The notes beneath the pieces were generated by a model. The model was not told where the DNA came from. It searched no databases and saw only the letters and a list, made by a program, of their open reading frames with translations. This document shows positions 26,588-37,956 of a DNA stretch of 64,000 nt, piece by piece. Source of the stretch: Colwellia sp. (GTDB taxonomy: Bacteria > Pseudomonadota > Gammaproteobacteria > Enterobacterales > Alteromonadaceae); contig NVWU01000005.1 in assembly GCA_002733765.1 (NCBI GenBank), forward strand, positions 242,353 through 306,352, written 5' to 3'. The first letter of the stretch is position 1, and each line of letters begins with the position of its first letter. The translations under genes and the position numbers were made by a program.

Positions 26588-28549
26588 ATGACAGTCGAAA
26601 ATAAACCAGTAAATCATGCGTTTGCATCAGATAATGCAAAGATACTTCAACTAATGATCCATTCTCTTTATTCTAACAAAGAGATCTTTTTACGTGAATT
26701 AGTCTCTAATGCCGCCGATGCCTCGGATAAATTGCGCTTTAAAGCTTTATCAAATGCAGATTTATATGAAGGTGAAGGTGAATTACGTGTTCGCGTAAGC
26801 TGCGATAAAGAAAATAATACCCTGACTATTTCTGATAATGGTATTGGTATGAATCTTGAGGAAGTGATTGAGCACCTTGGCACTATTGCTAAATCAGGCA
26901 CCGCTGAGTTCTTTTCTCAGCTTTCTGGTGATCAAGCGAATGACTCACAACTGATTGGTCAATTTGGTGTTGGTTTCTATTCGTCTTTTATTGTTGCTGA
27001 TAAAGTGACTGTTCGTACGCGTAAAGCCGGTGATGCGGCTTCACAAGGTACTGAATGGGTGAGTGCTGGAGAAGGTAACTTTACTACTACGAATATTGAA
27101 AAATCTAATCGCGGTACCGACATTATTCTTCACTTAAAAGAAGATGAAAGTGAATTTGCTGATGACTGGCGTTTAAAATCTATTGTCACTAAATATTCAG
27201 ATCATATTTCAGTTTCTGTCGAAATGCTAACGCCAGAGGTGCCTGCAGTTGAAGCGGTAGCTGAAGTAAAAGATGATGAAGATAAAGTTACCACTTATGG
27301 TGTTGAAGCACGTGATGCCGTTCCGGCTACATGGGAAGCAATTAATAAAGCTACAGCGTTATGGACTCGTGAAAAAAGTGATATTAGTGACGAAGAATAT
27401 AAAGAATTTTATAAGCATGTATCACATGACTTTGGTGACCCATTATTATGGGAACACAACAAAGTAGAAGGTAAAACTGAGTATACTTCACTGTTATATT
27501 TGCCATCAAAAGCACCATTTGATATGCATAACCGTGAAAAACAACACGGCTTAAAATTATATGTACAACGTGTATTTATCATGGATGACGCTGAACAATT
27601 TATGCCAACTTACTTACGATTTGTTAAAGGTTTGCTTGATTCAAATGATTTACCATTAAACGTTTCGCGTGAAATTTTACAAGATAACAAGGTAACACAA
27701 GCTATTCGTAAAGGTTGTACTAAACGCGTATTGAAAATGCTTGAGAAGTTAGGCAAAAAAGATGCTGAAAAATACCAAGGTTTTTGGGATGAGTTTGGTC
27801 AAGTCTTAAAAGAAGGCCCTGCTGAAGACATGGCAAATAAAGAGCAAGTTGCTGGTTTATTGCGCTTTGCTTCAACCAATGAAGATAGCTCAGTGCAAAA
27901 TGTTTCGCTTGCCTCTTATATTGAGCGTATGAAAGAAGGTCAAGAAAAAGTCTATTATGTGGTTGCTGACAGCTTCGCCGCTGCTAAAAACAGCCCGCAT
28001 TTAGAAGTGTTCCGCAAAAAAGGCATTGAAGTGTTACTGATGTCTGACCGAATTGATGAATGGTTAGTTAGTCATCTAAGTGAATTTGATGGCAAGCAAT
28101 TACAATCAGTTACTCGTGGTGGTTTAGACTTAGGTGATATGGATGATGCCGAAACTAAAAAAGCACAAGAGAAGCTAGAAAAAGAATTTGATACGGTTGT
28201 TACTCGTATTAAAGAAACGCTTAAAGGTAAAGTGAAAGATGTTAAATTATCACAACGTTTAACTGATTCACCTGCTTGTATTGTTGCTGATGAAGATGAC
28301 ATGAGTAGCCAAATGGCTAAGTTGATGGCGTCAGTAGGCCAAGACGTACCAGAGACACTACCAATTTTTGAAATTAATGGTGAACACGATTTAGTTAAAC
28401 ATGTTGCTGATGAGCAAGACGATGACAAATTTAGCCAATGGGTTGAAGTGTTATTTGAGCAAGCGATGTTAGCAGAGCGTGGTAGCCTAAAAGATCCGGC
28501 AAGTTTTGTTGGTCGCTTGAATAAACTCATGTTGAGTTTAACTAAGTAA
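26588..28549 (+). CDS. htpG: Molecular chaperone HtpG (Hsp90)
   Basis: A bacterial Hsp90 homologue of 653 residues that uses ATP to remodel client proteins in the cytoplasm. The GHKL ATPase motifs are present in order: [23 protein letters not shown] and [11 protein letters not shown]. The middle domain contains the catalytic-loop region with [13 protein letters not shown] and [15 protein letters not shown]. The C-terminal dimerisation domain is complete. A sigma-32-like promoter upstream and a terminator downstream suggest a monocistronic heat-inducible unit. A charged Asp/Glu/Val-rich insertion near residues 215-240 lies between the N and middle domains. Confidence 0.97.
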   Translation: MTVENKPVNHAFASDNAKILQLMIHSLYSNKEIFLRELVSNAADASDKLRFKALSNADLYEGEGELRVRVSCDKENNTLTISDNGIGMNLEEVIEHLGTIAKSGTAEFFSQLSGDQANDSQLIGQFGVGFYSSFIVADKVTVRTRKAGDAASQGTEWVSAGEGNFTTTNIEKSNRGTDIILHLKEDESEFADDWRLKSIVTKYSDHISVSVEMLTPEVPAVEAVAEVKDDEDKVTTYGVEARDAVPATWEAINKATALWTREKSDISDEEYKEFYKHVSHDFGDPLLWEHNKVEGKTEYTSLLYLPSKAPFDMHNREKQHGLKLYVQRVFIMDDAEQFMPTYLRFVKGLLDSNDLPLNVSREILQDNKVTQAIRKGCTKRVLKMLEKLGKKDAEKYQGFWDEFGQVLKEGPAEDMANKEQVAGLLRFASTNEDSSVQNVSLASYIERMKEGQEKVYYVVADSFAAAKNSPHLEVFRKKGIEVLLMSDRIDEWLVSHLSEFDGKQLQSVTRGGLDLGDMDDAETKKAQEKLEKEFDTVVTRIKETLKGKVKDVKLSQRLTDSPACIVADEDDMSSQMAKLMASVGQDVPETLPIFEINGEHDLVKHVADEQDDDKFSQWVEVLFEQAMLAERGSLKDPASFVGRLNKLMLSLTK

Positions 28550-28581
28550 CTTTAGGGTAAGGGAAAGTAGACTTTAGTCGG

Positions 28582-28620
28582 AAAAAAGGGCACTTTACTA
28601 TTAAAGAGTGCTCCTTTTTT
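28582..28620 (+). terminator. Rho-independent terminator after htpG
   Basis: AAAAGG-GCACT and AGTGCTCCTTTTTT form a stem with one bulged base, and the 3' arm ends in six T. It lies about 35 bases after the htpG stop. Confidence 0.8.
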
Positions 28621-28718
28621 GTATAGTGTCTTCTGCTAGAAATAAAATGTATAAGAATTATTACATTAGTGTGATTAATACATTCTTTAAAGAGATAACT
28701 GACATCCCCTTACTGTAA

Positions 28719-29408
<690 letters not shown>

Positions 29409-29441
29409 TTCGTTTGTAATAACGTGCTTTGTTAACTAAAT

Positions 29442-29465
29442 AAAACTCGCTTCGGCGAGTTTTTT
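29442..29465 (+). terminator. Rho-independent terminator after adk
   Basis: AAAACTCGC and GCGAGTTTT pair around a TTCG tetraloop, followed by more T. This is a textbook terminator 33 bases after the adk stop. It faces the convergent acetyltransferase gene, and the A-rich 5' arm could serve on the other strand too. Confidence 0.92.
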
Positions 29466-29487
29466 GTTTTATATCTAGTGTTAAATG

Positions 29488-29955
29488 TTAAAGCTTTTTA
29501 ACCATAGCAACATGTGGAATATTATCTTCTAGATACATTTCTGATACCTGTTCAAAGCCATGTTGTTGGTAATAGTTTATCAGGTGTTCTTGTGCTGATA
29601 TTTTAATGTTTTGGTTAGCAAAGTACTGTTGACACACTTTAAGTCCTGCGGACATTAATTGATGCCCTAAGCCAGCGTTTCTAGCGTGCTTAGCTATGGC
29701 TACACGGCCAAGACTAATATAATTATCATAACTCTGACCTTGAGCCAAAATACGTAAATAAGCCACTAGAGTACCTTCTTGATAGCCAAGTAGATGTAGC
29801 GTTTCTTTATGTCGGTCTAATTGGTTTTGTTCACTGTCTAAATCAGGGTAATAACAGCGTTGTTCAACAATAAAAACATCAACGCGGAGTTTTAATGCAT
29901 CGTAAAGTTGGTTGAGTGATAATTTGTTAAATTTTTGTGTTTGCCACTGAATCAT
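29488..29955 (-). CDS. ElaA-like GNAT acetyltransferase
   Basis: A 155-residue protein of the GCN5-related N-acetyltransferase fold, close in layout to E. coli ElaA. It has the early LRVDVFIVEQRCYYPDLDS segment, the YLRIL strand, then LGRVAIAKHARNAGLGHQLM, which contains the acetyl-CoA pyrophosphate loop (motif A), and the late ISAQEHLINYYQQHGFEQVS. The substrate is unknown. The ATG at 29955 (MIQWQT) is preferred because GGAA lies just before it; a TTG three codons upstream lacks a ribosome site. Confidence 0.85.
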   Translation of the reverse strand: MIQWQTQKFNKLSLNQLYDALKLRVDVFIVEQRCYYPDLDSEQNQLDRHKETLHLLGYQEGTLVAYLRILAQGQSYDNYISLGRVAIAKHARNAGLGHQLMSAGLKVCQQYFANQNIKISAQEHLINYYQQHGFEQVSEMYLEDNIPHVAMVKKL

Positions 29956-29977
29956 ATTTTCCAACGTTTGAATCTAT

Positions 29978-30273
29978 TTAAATAGATAGTAACTGTAAGT
30001 GACCATGATATTTTCGTTTGTCTAAATAGTCACAAATATCTCTTCTATAATTATTAATACAAACAGCAGGGAACTCTTCGCGTATCAGCTGCATAAGTAA
30101 GCAAGGATCGAGAAATAATAAATAGCCTAAAGGCAAAAAATTAGGGTTGAAATTACATTGATAAACCGTTGCTCGAATTTGGCTCGCGGTATAAAAAAAT
30201 GTTCACCGTACCGCTTTTGTAAACGAGGTAATAATTTATAACCGTATTTTTTGATTGCGGCGTACTTTAACAT
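29978..30273 (-). pseudogene. Small conserved gene with a frameshift in a T7 run
   Basis: An ATG at 30273 opens MLKYAAIKKYGYKLLPRLQK and continues RYGEHFF up to a run of seven T (A7 at 30193-30199 on the + strand). From there the original frame soon degrades, whereas the -1 frame continues cleanly as YTASQIRATVYQCNFNP, then LGYLLFLDP, and ends at a TAA (29978-29980) after HGHLQLLSI. One extra T would restore a 98-residue protein. The basic N-terminus plus YTASQI reminds me of the DUF6559 family. It could be a true pseudogene, a phase-variable gene or a sequencing indel at the homopolymer. Confidence 0.65.
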
Positions 30274-30331
30274 GCCTATTCCTTAGCAAAATGATTTTCC
30301 GTAAAGAGCCGATAGTATATATAAGTATTTT

Positions 30332-30368
30332 AAAAAAGCATCTTCATTAGTGATAATAAGGATGCTTT
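30332..30368 (-). terminator. Terminator of the his operon
   Basis: On the minus strand AAAGCATC (complement of 30361-30368) pairs with GATGCTTT (complement of about 30335-30342), followed by a T-run. It lies about 50 bases after the hisIE stop. Confidence 0.75.
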
Positions 30369-30416
30369 AGCTTAATAAAAACCGATATAAAATTTATATC
30401 AAATTAAAAGGTAAAA

Positions 30417-31037
30417 CTATTTTTTATGACGTTGCTGTAATACAGCCATTACTTCTGACAACTTAATTTTTTGATCAGCAAGTAACACTAGCGTGTGATA
30501 GAACAAGTCCGCACATTCACCTAATAAGTCTTCTTTAGTTTCAGCTACAGCAGCAAGCGCAACTTCTACGCCTTCTTCACCTACTTTTTGCGCCATTTTT
30601 GTCGTGCCACGTGAGAATAAATGCGCAGTGTAGCTTTCTTTTGGATCATCACCTTTTTTACTGGCAATCACTTGCTCAAGCTGGCTTAAAAAGTTTTGCT
30701 GGGTGAGTTTTTGCTCTGGAAAGCAAGACTCTGTGCCTAAATGACAACTAGGGCCAATGGGTGTACAAGCAATTAATAAGCTGTCTTGATCGCAATCACT
30801 AAGCACTTGCTGAACATTTAAGAAATTTCCTGAGGTTTCACCTTTTACCCATAACGCTTGTTTTGAGCGGCTAAAAAAGGTGGCTTTACCTGTGTCTAAT
30901 GTGGCAGCTAAAGATTCTTTACTCATATACCCTTGCATCAGTATAGCGCCAGTAGCGGCGTGTTGAATAATGGCAGGTATTAAGTTATTCATTTTCTGCC
31001 ATGCTAATTCATTAATGTTTTCAGTTGTTATTAACAC
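30417..31037 (-). CDS. hisI: Bifunctional phosphoribosyl-AMP cyclohydrolase / phosphoribosyl-ATP pyrophosphatase
   Basis: HisIE fusion of 206 residues catalysing the second and third steps of histidine biosynthesis. The N-terminal cyclohydrolase domain (about 1-115) contains [20 protein letters not shown] and the metal-binding DCDQDSLLI, and the later Cys residues of CHLGTESCF. The C-terminal HisE domain (about 118-206) has the [13 protein letters not shown] helix with its acidic metal ligands. It overlaps the hisF end by 7 bases and is the last gene of the operon, as in E. coli. Confidence 0.96.
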   Translation of the reverse strand: MLITTENINELAWQKMNNLIPAIIQHAATGAILMQGYMSKESLAATLDTGKATFFSRSKQALWVKGETSGNFLNVQQVLSDCDQDSLLIACTPIGPSCHLGTESCFPEQKLTQQNFLSQLEQVIASKKGDDPKESYTAHLFSRGTTKMAQKVGEEGVEVALAAVAETKEDLLGECADLFYHTLVLLADQKIKLSEVMAVLQQRHKK

Positions 31038-31807
31038 GGTCTTACCTCAATGTTTTGTTGTCTTAAATAGGTTTTTAAATCGCTAATGGCAATAATGCCT
31101 TTATGAAAAACCGATGCAGCTAGTGCGCCATCAACATCAGCTTGTTGATAAACATCGCTAAAATGCGCCATAGTGCCAGCGCCACCAGAAGCGATTAAGG
31201 GGACGTTACATGCAGTTCTTGCTTGTTTTAGTTGTTCAATATCGTAACCTTGACGAACCCCATCTTGGTTCATGCAGTTAAGGACAATTTCTCCTGCGCC
31301 TAAACTAACTACTTTTTCTATCCAATCAAAGGTTGTCCAATCCGTTTTTTTGGTGCGTTTTTCATCGCCAGTAAATTGATAAACTTGATATGTACCGGTG
31401 TCTTTATCATAAAAACTGTCGATGCCAACCACAACACACTGTTGACCAAAATGATCAGCAAGGCGTGATATTAGCGTTGGATCGCGCAGGGCAGGAGAGT
31501 TGATACTAATTTTGTCAGCGCCCATCATTAAAATTTCTTTCGCGTCGCTTTCGCTTTTAATACCACCAGCGACACAAAAAGGAATATCAATCACTTCGGC
31601 GATACGACTAACCCAGCTTTTATCTACTACGCGGCCATCTGCGCTCGCAGTAATATCATAAAATACTAATTCGTCAGCGCCGGCTTCAGCATATTTTTGC
31701 GCTAATGGAACAATGTCACCAATAATTTCATGGTTTCTAAACTGCACACCTTTTACCACTTTACCATCACGAACATCTAAACAAGGTATTATTCTGCGGG
31801 CCAACAT
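31031..31807 (-). CDS. hisF: Imidazole glycerol phosphate synthase, cyclase subunit
   Basis: A TIM-barrel subunit of 258 residues that uses ammonia from HisH to make imidazole glycerol phosphate and AICAR. The N-terminus [20 protein letters not shown] contains the catalytic Asp 11, and VVVGIDSF carries the second catalytic Asp. The phosphate-binding segments CVAGGIKS and IASGGAG are present. It overlaps the hisA end by 19 bases and hisI by 7 bases, so translation is coupled. Confidence 0.97.
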   Translation of the reverse strand: MLARRIIPCLDVRDGKVVKGVQFRNHEIIGDIVPLAQKYAEAGADELVFYDITASADGRVVDKSWVSRIAEVIDIPFCVAGGIKSESDAKEILMMGADKISINSPALRDPTLISRLADHFGQQCVVVGIDSFYDKDTGTYQVYQFTGDEKRTKKTDWTTFDWIEKVVSLGAGEIVLNCMNQDGVRQGYDIEQLKQARTACNVPLIASGGAGTMAHFSDVYQQADVDGALAASVFHKGIIAISDLKTYLRQQNIEVRPC

Positions 31808-32526
31808 GCGATAGCCTCCTCAAGCGTAAACTTACCTTCTAATAATGAACGACCTAAAATCACACCGCTAACACCTGAGCCAATTAACGCTTTAATGTCA
31901 TCAAGACTGCCAATGCCTCCCGAAGCTTGCCATTGAACATCGGGATACTTTTGACAAAGTTCGATGTACAAGTCGACGTTAGACCCACTTAAGGTACCGT
32001 CTTTAGAAATATCAGTACATAAAATATGTTTAATACCTGCTTCAATATAAGCATCAAGCAAGTCTTCTAAATTTACGCCGCTATCCTCAATCCAACCATG
32101 AGTCGGTAGGGTTTTATTACCTTGCTCATCAATTTTTATATCAAGTGCGAGTACAATTTTTTCACCGCCATAAATTTTTAACCATTCTAATACTAGCGCG
32201 GGTTGTTTGATGGCAAGAGAGCCAATAACAACACGTGTTGCGCCTAAGTCGAGTAATTGTTTAACATCGTCTTCACAACGAATACCACCACCCACTTGGG
32301 TGATCATAGTTTCATGATTAACGACAGTTTTCAGTGTTGATAGCTGACGTTTAGTGCTGTCTTTTGCGCCATCTAAATCAACAAAGTGCATAACAGTAGC
32401 GCCTGAAGCAGCATAGGCTTGTTGGCGTTCTTGTACTGTGTACTTGTAGTTGGTTTTTTGGCTGTAGTCGCCTTGAAATAAACGGACAACCTGACCATCA
32501 ATAAGGTCAATTGCTGGGATCATCAT
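31789..32526 (-). CDS. hisA: ProFAR isomerase (HisA)
   Basis: A TIM-barrel isomerase of 245 residues that converts ProFAR to PRFAR. The N-terminus [16 protein letters not shown] contains the catalytic Asp 7. The phosphate-binding segments VGGGIRC and ASGGIGS are visible, and [14 protein letters not shown] supplies the second Asp region. Two ATGs sit side by side at the start. It lies 4 bases after hisH and overlaps hisF by 19 bases. Confidence 0.97.
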   Translation of the reverse strand: MMIPAIDLIDGQVVRLFQGDYSQKTNYKYTVQERQQAYAASGATVMHFVDLDGAKDSTKRQLSTLKTVVNHETMITQVGGGIRCEDDVKQLLDLGATRVVIGSLAIKQPALVLEWLKIYGGEKIVLALDIKIDEQGNKTLPTHGWIEDSGVNLEDLLDAYIEAGIKHILCTDISKDGTLSGSNVDLYIELCQKYPDVQWQASGGIGSLDDIKALIGSGVSGVILGRSLLEGKFTLEEAIACWPAE

Positions 32527-32530
32527 AATT

Positions 32531-33190
32531 TTATAATTCCAAAAAATTCTTAATTATTTTACTGCCTAAAGCACTAGAGCGCTCAGGATGAAATTGACAA
32601 CCAATAAAGTTATCTTTGGCAATTACCGCTGAAAACTCACTACCGTATTGACAACTGGCAATGGTGTATTCACTAATAGGCGCGGCAAAGCTATGGACAA
32701 AATAAAAGTAATCGTCGACGTTAATGCCTTTTAATACCGGATGACTAGCCACTTTTGTTAGCGTATTCCAGCCCATATGTGGTAAACGATTACCTTGGGC
32801 ATCTAATGGTTCAACTAAGGTAGGAATAATATTTAAACACTCAACTACACTTTCATCAACGCCTTCGGTAGCGCAATTTCCTTCTGTTGAAGACTTTGTC
32901 ATTAGTTGCATACCTAAACAAAAGCCCAACACTGGCTGAGTTAAATTTTGTAAAGTTTCAACTAAGCCTTTGTCGATAATATTTGCCATGGCATGTTTAG
33001 CACTGCCAACGCCGGGAAAAATCACTTTATCTGCCGCTTTAATTAATTCAATGTCATCGGTAATGGTTACGCTAAAACCAAGGCGCTGTATGGCAAATTT
33101 CACCGAGGATAAATTGGCGCAGCCAGTATCAACAATAACGTTTTTACTTCCATCATTACCTTCATCGCTACTTGGTACTACTTGTGCCAT
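32531..33190 (-). CDS. hisH: Imidazole glycerol phosphate synthase, glutamine amidotransferase subunit
   Basis: A class I glutaminase of 219 residues that supplies ammonia to HisF. The nucleophile is Cys 91 in LGFCLGMQL, and the catalytic His/Glu pair lies in FHPERSSALG near the C-terminus. The N-terminus carries about 16 extra, polar residues ([16 protein letters not shown]) before the usual strand NVIVDTGCANLSSV, so it is slightly longer than E. coli HisH. The start overlaps the hisB stop by one base. Confidence 0.95.
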   Translation of the reverse strand: MAQVVPSSDEGNDGSKNVIVDTGCANLSSVKFAIQRLGFSVTITDDIELIKAADKVIFPGVGSAKHAMANIIDKGLVETLQNLTQPVLGFCLGMQLMTKSSTEGNCATEGVDESVVECLNIIPTLVEPLDAQGNRLPHMGWNTLTKVASHPVLKGINVDDYFYFVHSFAAPISEYTIASCQYGSEFSAVIAKDNFIGCQFHPERSSALGSKIIKNFLEL

Positions 33191-34275
33191 TACAATGTTC
33201 CTTTCGAGCTAGGTAATTCATCACCATCTACTTTGATCGCTTGGCCCAAAGCGCGACCAAATACTTTAAATAGGCTTTCTACTTGGTGATGGCAGTTACC
33301 TTTACTGGTTGATAAATGCAAGGTAATCAGCATTGAATCGGCCAGTGAACGGAAAAAATGTGAGATCATTTGTGTTGACATAGTGCCAACATTATCGCTG
33401 GTGAATTTGGCATCAAATTCAAGCCAAGGGCGACCAGACAAGTCAAGTGCACACTCGGCACGACATTCATCCATCGGCAGTACAAAACCAAAACGGCCAA
33501 TACCACGTTTATTACCTAGCGCTTCTTTTAATGCTTGGCCTAAGGCAAGGGCGGTATCTTCAACACTGTGATGATCGTCAATGTGATAATCACCACTAAC
33601 ACTACATTGTAAGTTGAAGCCGCCGTGGGTAGCAATTTGATCTAACATGTGATCAAAAAAACCTAAACCTGTGTCTATGCTGCTACCGCCCTTTTTATCT
33701 AAATTAACCGAAATGGTGATATCGGTTTCTTTAGTGGTACGTGTGACAGTGGCAATGCGATCCTGCTTTGATGAGCCAAGTATTTGCTCACTAACTTGTG
33801 CCCAATTCAAGGTGTCTCGGTTATATTTAATCCCAACAATACCCATGTTAGCGGCTAAACCCATATCGGTTTCTCTGTCACCGATAACGTAAGAGTTGGT
33901 AAAATCAACTAAGCCTTGTTGTAGATAGTCGCTAACCAACCCTAATTTTGGCTTACGGCAATTGCAGTTATCTTCATCAAAGTGAGGGCATAATAATACG
34001 TCTTCAAAGGTGATGCCTTGCGAAGAGAATATAGCCATCATTTTATCATGAGGTAAATCAAAATCGGCTTGAGGGAAGCTTTTAGTGCCTAAACCATCTT
34101 GGTTTGAAACCATTACTAGGGTAAAACCTTTAGCTTGTAATTTTAATAGCTCGGGAATAACGTTAGGCTCAAATACCAGTTTTTCTAAGGTGTCTAATTG
34201 CTTATCAACAATAGGCTCTTCAACTAAGGTACCATCGCGGTCGATAAATAATATTTTCTGTTGTTTGTTACTCAT
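33190..34275 (-). CDS. hisB: Bifunctional histidinol-phosphatase / imidazoleglycerol-phosphate dehydratase
   Basis: A fusion of 361 residues catalysing two steps of the pathway, as in enterobacteria. The N-terminal HAD phosphatase domain (about 1-165) has the nucleophile motif DRDGT (D12, D14) and the zinc-binding [14 protein letters not shown] loop. The C-terminal dehydratase domain (about 168-361) has the His-rich metal motifs [23 protein letters not shown] and [10 protein letters not shown]. It overlaps hisC by 4 bases and hisH by 1 base. Confidence 0.97.
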   Translation of the reverse strand: MSNKQQKILFIDRDGTLVEEPIVDKQLDTLEKLVFEPNVIPELLKLQAKGFTLVMVSNQDGLGTKSFPQADFDLPHDKMMAIFSSQGITFEDVLLCPHFDEDNCNCRKPKLGLVSDYLQQGLVDFTNSYVIGDRETDMGLAANMGIVGIKYNRDTLNWAQVSEQILGSSKQDRIATVTRTTKETDITISVNLDKKGGSSIDTGLGFFDHMLDQIATHGGFNLQCSVSGDYHIDDHHSVEDTALALGQALKEALGNKRGIGRFGFVLPMDECRAECALDLSGRPWLEFDAKFTSDNVGTMSTQMISHFFRSLADSMLITLHLSTSKGNCHHQVESLFKVFGRALGQAIKVDGDELPSSKGTL

Positions 34276-35387
34276 GATAATACTTCTTTAAGTTGGGTGA
34301 TTTCTAGCTCGCTGCCGATACTTATACGTAAGCAGTTTTCTAACTGCACTTGTTTAGACTGATCGCGGATCAAAATATTTTTTTCTACTAAGCTATCAAA
34401 AATACGTTTCTTTTCTTGTGGGTTAATACAGCGAAATAAAATAAAGTTAGCGTCGCTAGCAAATATTTCACTACACCAGCTTTGCTCGTCTAACCATTTT
34501 GATAATGTTATTTTTAGGTTGTTACAGTTTACTACTCTTTGGCCCATTTTTTCTAAATCAGTACTTAATGCTTTGCTGGCTATTTCTGCGACGGGCGCTG
34601 AAATAGGGTAAGGGGCAATAACTTTACTGAGCAAGGTAATAATGTCTTTACTGGCTAAGGTAAAACCACAACGTAAACCTGCTAAAGCAAACGCTTTAGA
34701 TAAGGTTCTTAGGACAATAATATTGTCGTATTTGGCTAATAAATCGGTGCTAGTTTGTTCTGGTGAAAACTCAATATAGGCTTCATCAACCACCACGATG
34801 GCGCTATCTTTAAATAGTTCGATCGCAGTGATAATATCTTCTTTAGACAATAAGTTGCCCGTAGGATTACCTGGAGAACATAAAAAGACGACTTTTACTT
34901 TGCCAACTTGTGACGTTAAATCATCAAGGTTTAGTTGCATGCCTTGAGAAGAACTTTGTAAAGGAACTGTCACAATACCTGCACCATGATTTTCAGCACT
35001 GATTGCATACATACCATAGGTCGGTGGACAAATTAATATACTGTCTCTATAAGCACGACAAAAACTGCGAATGATTAGTTCTATGCCTTCATCAGCACCA
35101 CGAGTGGCTAGTATTTGTGAGCGTTCAAGGCCACAGTAAGTACTATAAGCATTCAGGAGATTATCCGGTTGAAAGTCAGGATAACGATTGATATTTTCAC
35201 TGCTTATTTTATATTCACCTTGTCCGGGTGCTTCATTGGCGTTAAGCCATATTTTATGCTTTGTTTGCTCAGTATCCCCACTAGCGCTATTACCATGTGA
35301 AAACAATCTACGTGCAGATTGGTAAGGTACCATATCAACAAGTTCTTCACGGGCTAATTTTTCTATTAAGGTCAGTGCAGTACTCAT
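34272..35387 (-). CDS. hisC: Histidinol-phosphate aminotransferase
   Basis: A PLP-dependent class II aminotransferase of 371 residues. The PLP-binding Lys lies in [18 protein letters not shown], and [10 protein letters not shown] and VVDEAYIEF are the other conserved segments. The N-terminal region contains an insertion of about 15 residues ([16 protein letters not shown]) before [10 protein letters not shown], compared with the compact E. coli form. It lies 2 bases after hisD and overlaps hisB by 4 bases. Confidence 0.95.
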   Translation of the reverse strand: MSTALTLIEKLAREELVDMVPYQSARRLFSHGNSASGDTEQTKHKIWLNANEAPGQGEYKISSENINRYPDFQPDNLLNAYSTYCGLERSQILATRGADEGIELIIRSFCRAYRDSILICPPTYGMYAISAENHGAGIVTVPLQSSSQGMQLNLDDLTSQVGKVKVVFLCSPGNPTGNLLSKEDIITAIELFKDSAIVVVDEAYIEFSPEQTSTDLLAKYDNIIVLRTLSKAFALAGLRCGFTLASKDIITLLSKVIAPYPISAPVAEIASKALSTDLEKMGQRVVNCNNLKITLSKWLDEQSWCSEIFASDANFILFRCINPQEKKRIFDSLVEKNILIRDQSKQVQLENCLRISIGSELEITQLKEVLS

Positions 35388-35389
35388 GG

Positions 35390-36694
35390 TTATGCCTTTT
35401 CTTCTAAACGAATAGTTACCGCACGTTGATGAGCATCTAAACCTTCAGCATTCGTTAGTTCAATAATACATTCGGCTAAGTTGCTCAAGCCTGCTTTAGT
35501 GATTTCTTGCACGGTATAGCGGCGAGAAAAGTCTGCTAAAGATAAACTACTGATCACTTTTGAATAACCATAAGTTGGCAGTACGTGATTAGTACCACTG
35601 GCGTAATCACCTGCAGATTCTGGCGTATAAGCACCGACAAAGATTGAACCGGCATTACGTAAATTAGTCAATAAAGCTTGTGGGTTTTCGGTTTGAATAA
35701 TTAAATGTTCAGGGCCGTAACGATTCGATATTTCTACCGCTTGTGTTAGATCTTTCGTTAAAATTAAACGCGACTGTTTTAGTGCTTGTTTAGCAATTTC
35801 ACCTCTTGATAGCACTTCTATTTGTGTTTTAAGCTCAAGGTTCACATTTTCGATTAAACGTTCACTATCGGTTAATAAAATAACTTGGCTGTCTGCACCA
35901 TGCTCTGCCTGTGAAAGTAAATCAGCAGCAATAAAGGCAGCATTGGCGTCTTTATCACCAATCACTAATACTTCTGAAGGGCCTGCGGGCATATCAATAG
36001 CAAAACCTGCTACTTTTTGAGAAAGTTGTTTTTTTGCTTCAGTAACATAGCGGTTACCTGGGCCAAATACTTTATTTACGGGCGGAATACTTTTGGTACC
36101 ATAAGCTAAGGCGGCAATAGCTTGTGCGCCGCCGACAGTATAAATTTCAGTAATACCACAAAGCTCGGCAGCAACTAATATTTCATTGGCTAACTGACCA
36201 TTTTTATCTGGTGGGCAAACAAGTACTGTACGCTTACAACCGGTTAATTGTGCAGGAACACCTAACATGAGCACAGTAGAAGGTAAAGGCGCTGAGCCTG
36301 CAGGAATATACAAGCCGACACTTTCAATCGCTTCTGTTTTTAAGGTACAACGAACACCGGGACACGTTTCAACAGAAATATCTTTAGGGGTTTGTGCACT
36401 ATGAAAACTTTTTATTTGCGTATAAGCCGTATTAATGGCTTTTAAACGCTTCTCTGTTAACGCTAGTTTTGCTTGTTGAACTTGCTCTGCAGTAACCGCT
36501 AATGTTGTTAAGGCAATACCGTCAAACTGTTCGGTTAAAGCAAAAAGGCTTTTATCACCTTGTTTTTTTACTTGCGATAAAATGTTAGCGACTTGCGTTG
36601 ATAACAAAGCATTATCGGCAATTGCAGGACGTGCAAGCGCATCAGTTTTTTGTTGCTCAGAGGTTTCTTGCCAATTGATTATTTGCGTATTCAT
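35390..36694 (-). CDS. hisD: Histidinol dehydrogenase
   Basis: A zinc enzyme of 434 residues catalysing the last two NAD-dependent oxidations to histidine. The signature region IDMPAGPSEVLVIGDKDANA and the catalytic segment GPEHLIIQ are clear, as is SVGLYIPAGSAPLPSTVLML near residue 130. Spacing to hisC is 2 bases. It is separated from hisG by 148 bases, unusually large for this operon, and that gap holds a hairpin. Confidence 0.96.
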   Translation of the reverse strand: MNTQIINWQETSEQQKTDALARPAIADNALLSTQVANILSQVKKQGDKSLFALTEQFDGIALTTLAVTAEQVQQAKLALTEKRLKAINTAYTQIKSFHSAQTPKDISVETCPGVRCTLKTEAIESVGLYIPAGSAPLPSTVLMLGVPAQLTGCKRTVLVCPPDKNGQLANEILVAAELCGITEIYTVGGAQAIAALAYGTKSIPPVNKVFGPGNRYVTEAKKQLSQKVAGFAIDMPAGPSEVLVIGDKDANAAFIAADLLSQAEHGADSQVILLTDSERLIENVNLELKTQIEVLSRGEIAKQALKQSRLILTKDLTQAVEISNRYGPEHLIIQTENPQALLTNLRNAGSIFVGAYTPESAGDYASGTNHVLPTYGYSKVISSLSLADFSRRYTVQEITKAGLSNLAECIIELTNAEGLDAHQRAVTIRLEEKA

Positions 36695-36751
36695 AATTCT
36701 CTCTAAATCTTTACTACTTAAACTTCATTGTAATTCTTTTAAGCTCGCCGG

Positions 36752-36825
36752 TAGTTAGTTCAAAGATAAAGCACGGAGTTGACGCCAGTCAATGAGTACT
36801 TTCGATGATGAACTTGAGCTAACTA
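36752..36825 (-). promoter_or_regulatory. Intercistronic stem-loop between hisG and hisD
   Basis: TAGTTAGTTCAA (36752-36763) pairs with TTGAGCTAACTA (36814-36825) through 12 positions, one of them a wobble. Inside the 50-base loop is a second small hairpin, TTGAC-gcca-GTCAA (36779-36792). It could be a processing or mRNA-stability element. No T-run follows. Confidence 0.5.
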
Positions 36826-36842
36826 TCAAGAGATTAATGAAT

Positions 36843-37745
36843 TTAGCCCATCATTTTTTCTATAGGCATAACAAGAATAGAGTTACAGCCTAGATCTTTT
36901 AGCTGCTCCATCGTTTCCCAGAAAAAGGTTTCTGTTGCCACAACATGTACCGCGACTAAATCATCACGACCAGCAAGAGGTAATATTGTTGGCGTTTCTG
37001 TGCCTGGCATTAAAGCGCTAACTTCACTAACTTTGTCTTTAGGCGCGTGTAGCATAATGTACTTGCTTTCTTTCGCTTTCATTACCCCGTTAATACGAGG
37101 AAGTAGCGTATTTAAAATAGCTTGTTTTTCATCACCTAAAGGCTCAGAGCGTTGAATCAGTGACGCTTTAGAGCGAAATACTTCAGCAACTTCTTTTAAA
37201 CCATTGGCTTCAAGCGTTGCACCGGTAGATACTAAATCACAAATACCATCGGATAAACCAACTCTTGGTGCAACTTCAACAGAGCCTTTTAATAGACAAA
37301 ACTCAACGTTAATGCCGTTATCTTTAGCAAAGCGAGTTAATAACTGAGGGTAGGTCGTGGCAAATCGTAAACCGTCTAAACACTGTAAACCTGTATATTC
37401 AAATTCTTCAGGCATCGCGATTGAAAAACGACAACCACCAAAGTTTAATGGTGTTGTTTTAATGTAACTGTTTTTTCTGCCTATTAATGCACGTGATAAT
37501 TCTTCTTCTTCAAGGGTATTATCACCAACAATGCCTAAGTCACAAACACCATCCATAACAAGACCTGGAATATCGCTACTGCGTACTCTCATAATATCAA
37601 TAGGCATATTTTTTACATGAGCAAGTAAGCGACGGTCGGTTACATTAAGTTTTAGACCGCAACCTTTAAGTAATTTTTGCGTGTCGTCACTAAGGCGCCC
37701 TGATTTCTGCATCGCTATGCGTAAACGTGGCTCAGATGTAGTCAT
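36843..37745 (-). CDS. hisG: ATP phosphoribosyltransferase (long form)
   Basis: The first and feedback-regulated enzyme of histidine biosynthesis. At 300 residues it is the long, hexameric form with a C-terminal regulatory ACT-like domain (about 225-300), so it needs no HisZ. The N-terminus [16 protein letters not shown] and [12 protein letters not shown], plus the PRPP-binding [14 protein letters not shown], are typical. AGGAA upstream supports the start. It is the first structural gene after the leader peptide and attenuator. Confidence 0.97.
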   Translation of the reverse strand: MTTSEPRLRIAMQKSGRLSDDTQKLLKGCGLKLNVTDRRLLAHVKNMPIDIMRVRSSDIPGLVMDGVCDLGIVGDNTLEEEELSRALIGRKNSYIKTTPLNFGGCRFSIAMPEEFEYTGLQCLDGLRFATTYPQLLTRFAKDNGINVEFCLLKGSVEVAPRVGLSDGICDLVSTGATLEANGLKEVAEVFRSKASLIQRSEPLGDEKQAILNTLLPRINGVMKAKESKYIMLHAPKDKVSEVSALMPGTETPTILPLAGRDDLVAVHVVATETFFWETMEQLKDLGCNSILVMPIEKMMG

Positions 37746-37828
37746 TTTTTTATTCCTAGTTTAATTTTTTAATACTTAAAATTTGTTATTCAAAAATATA
37801 TATACAATTTTCAATTCGCTAAATGCGA

Positions 37829-37865
37829 AAAACCCCCGAAAGATTTCAAGCTCTTTCGGGGGTTT
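37829..37865 (-). terminator. his attenuator terminator
   Basis: On the minus strand AAACCCCCGAAAGA pairs with TCTTTCGGGGGTTT around an 8-base loop and ends in a T-run. The stem is 14 bp. It lies between the leader peptide and hisG. The segment CTTTCG further upstream in the leader (complement of 37894-37899) could pair with CGAAAG of the 5' arm and serve as antiterminator. Confidence 0.85.
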
Positions 37866-37956
37866 ATAAATTTAGTTATTTAGTTTAACTCCACGAAAGG
37901 CTGTAGCCCATCGTGATTTAGCTTGATATTTACTATAAAGCTAAAACCTGAATGGA

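Noticed and set aside
28072..28530. 152-residue minus-strand frame inside htpG
   Set aside because: Antisense shadow of htpG, rich in Ser and Cys as expected for reversed coding sequence.
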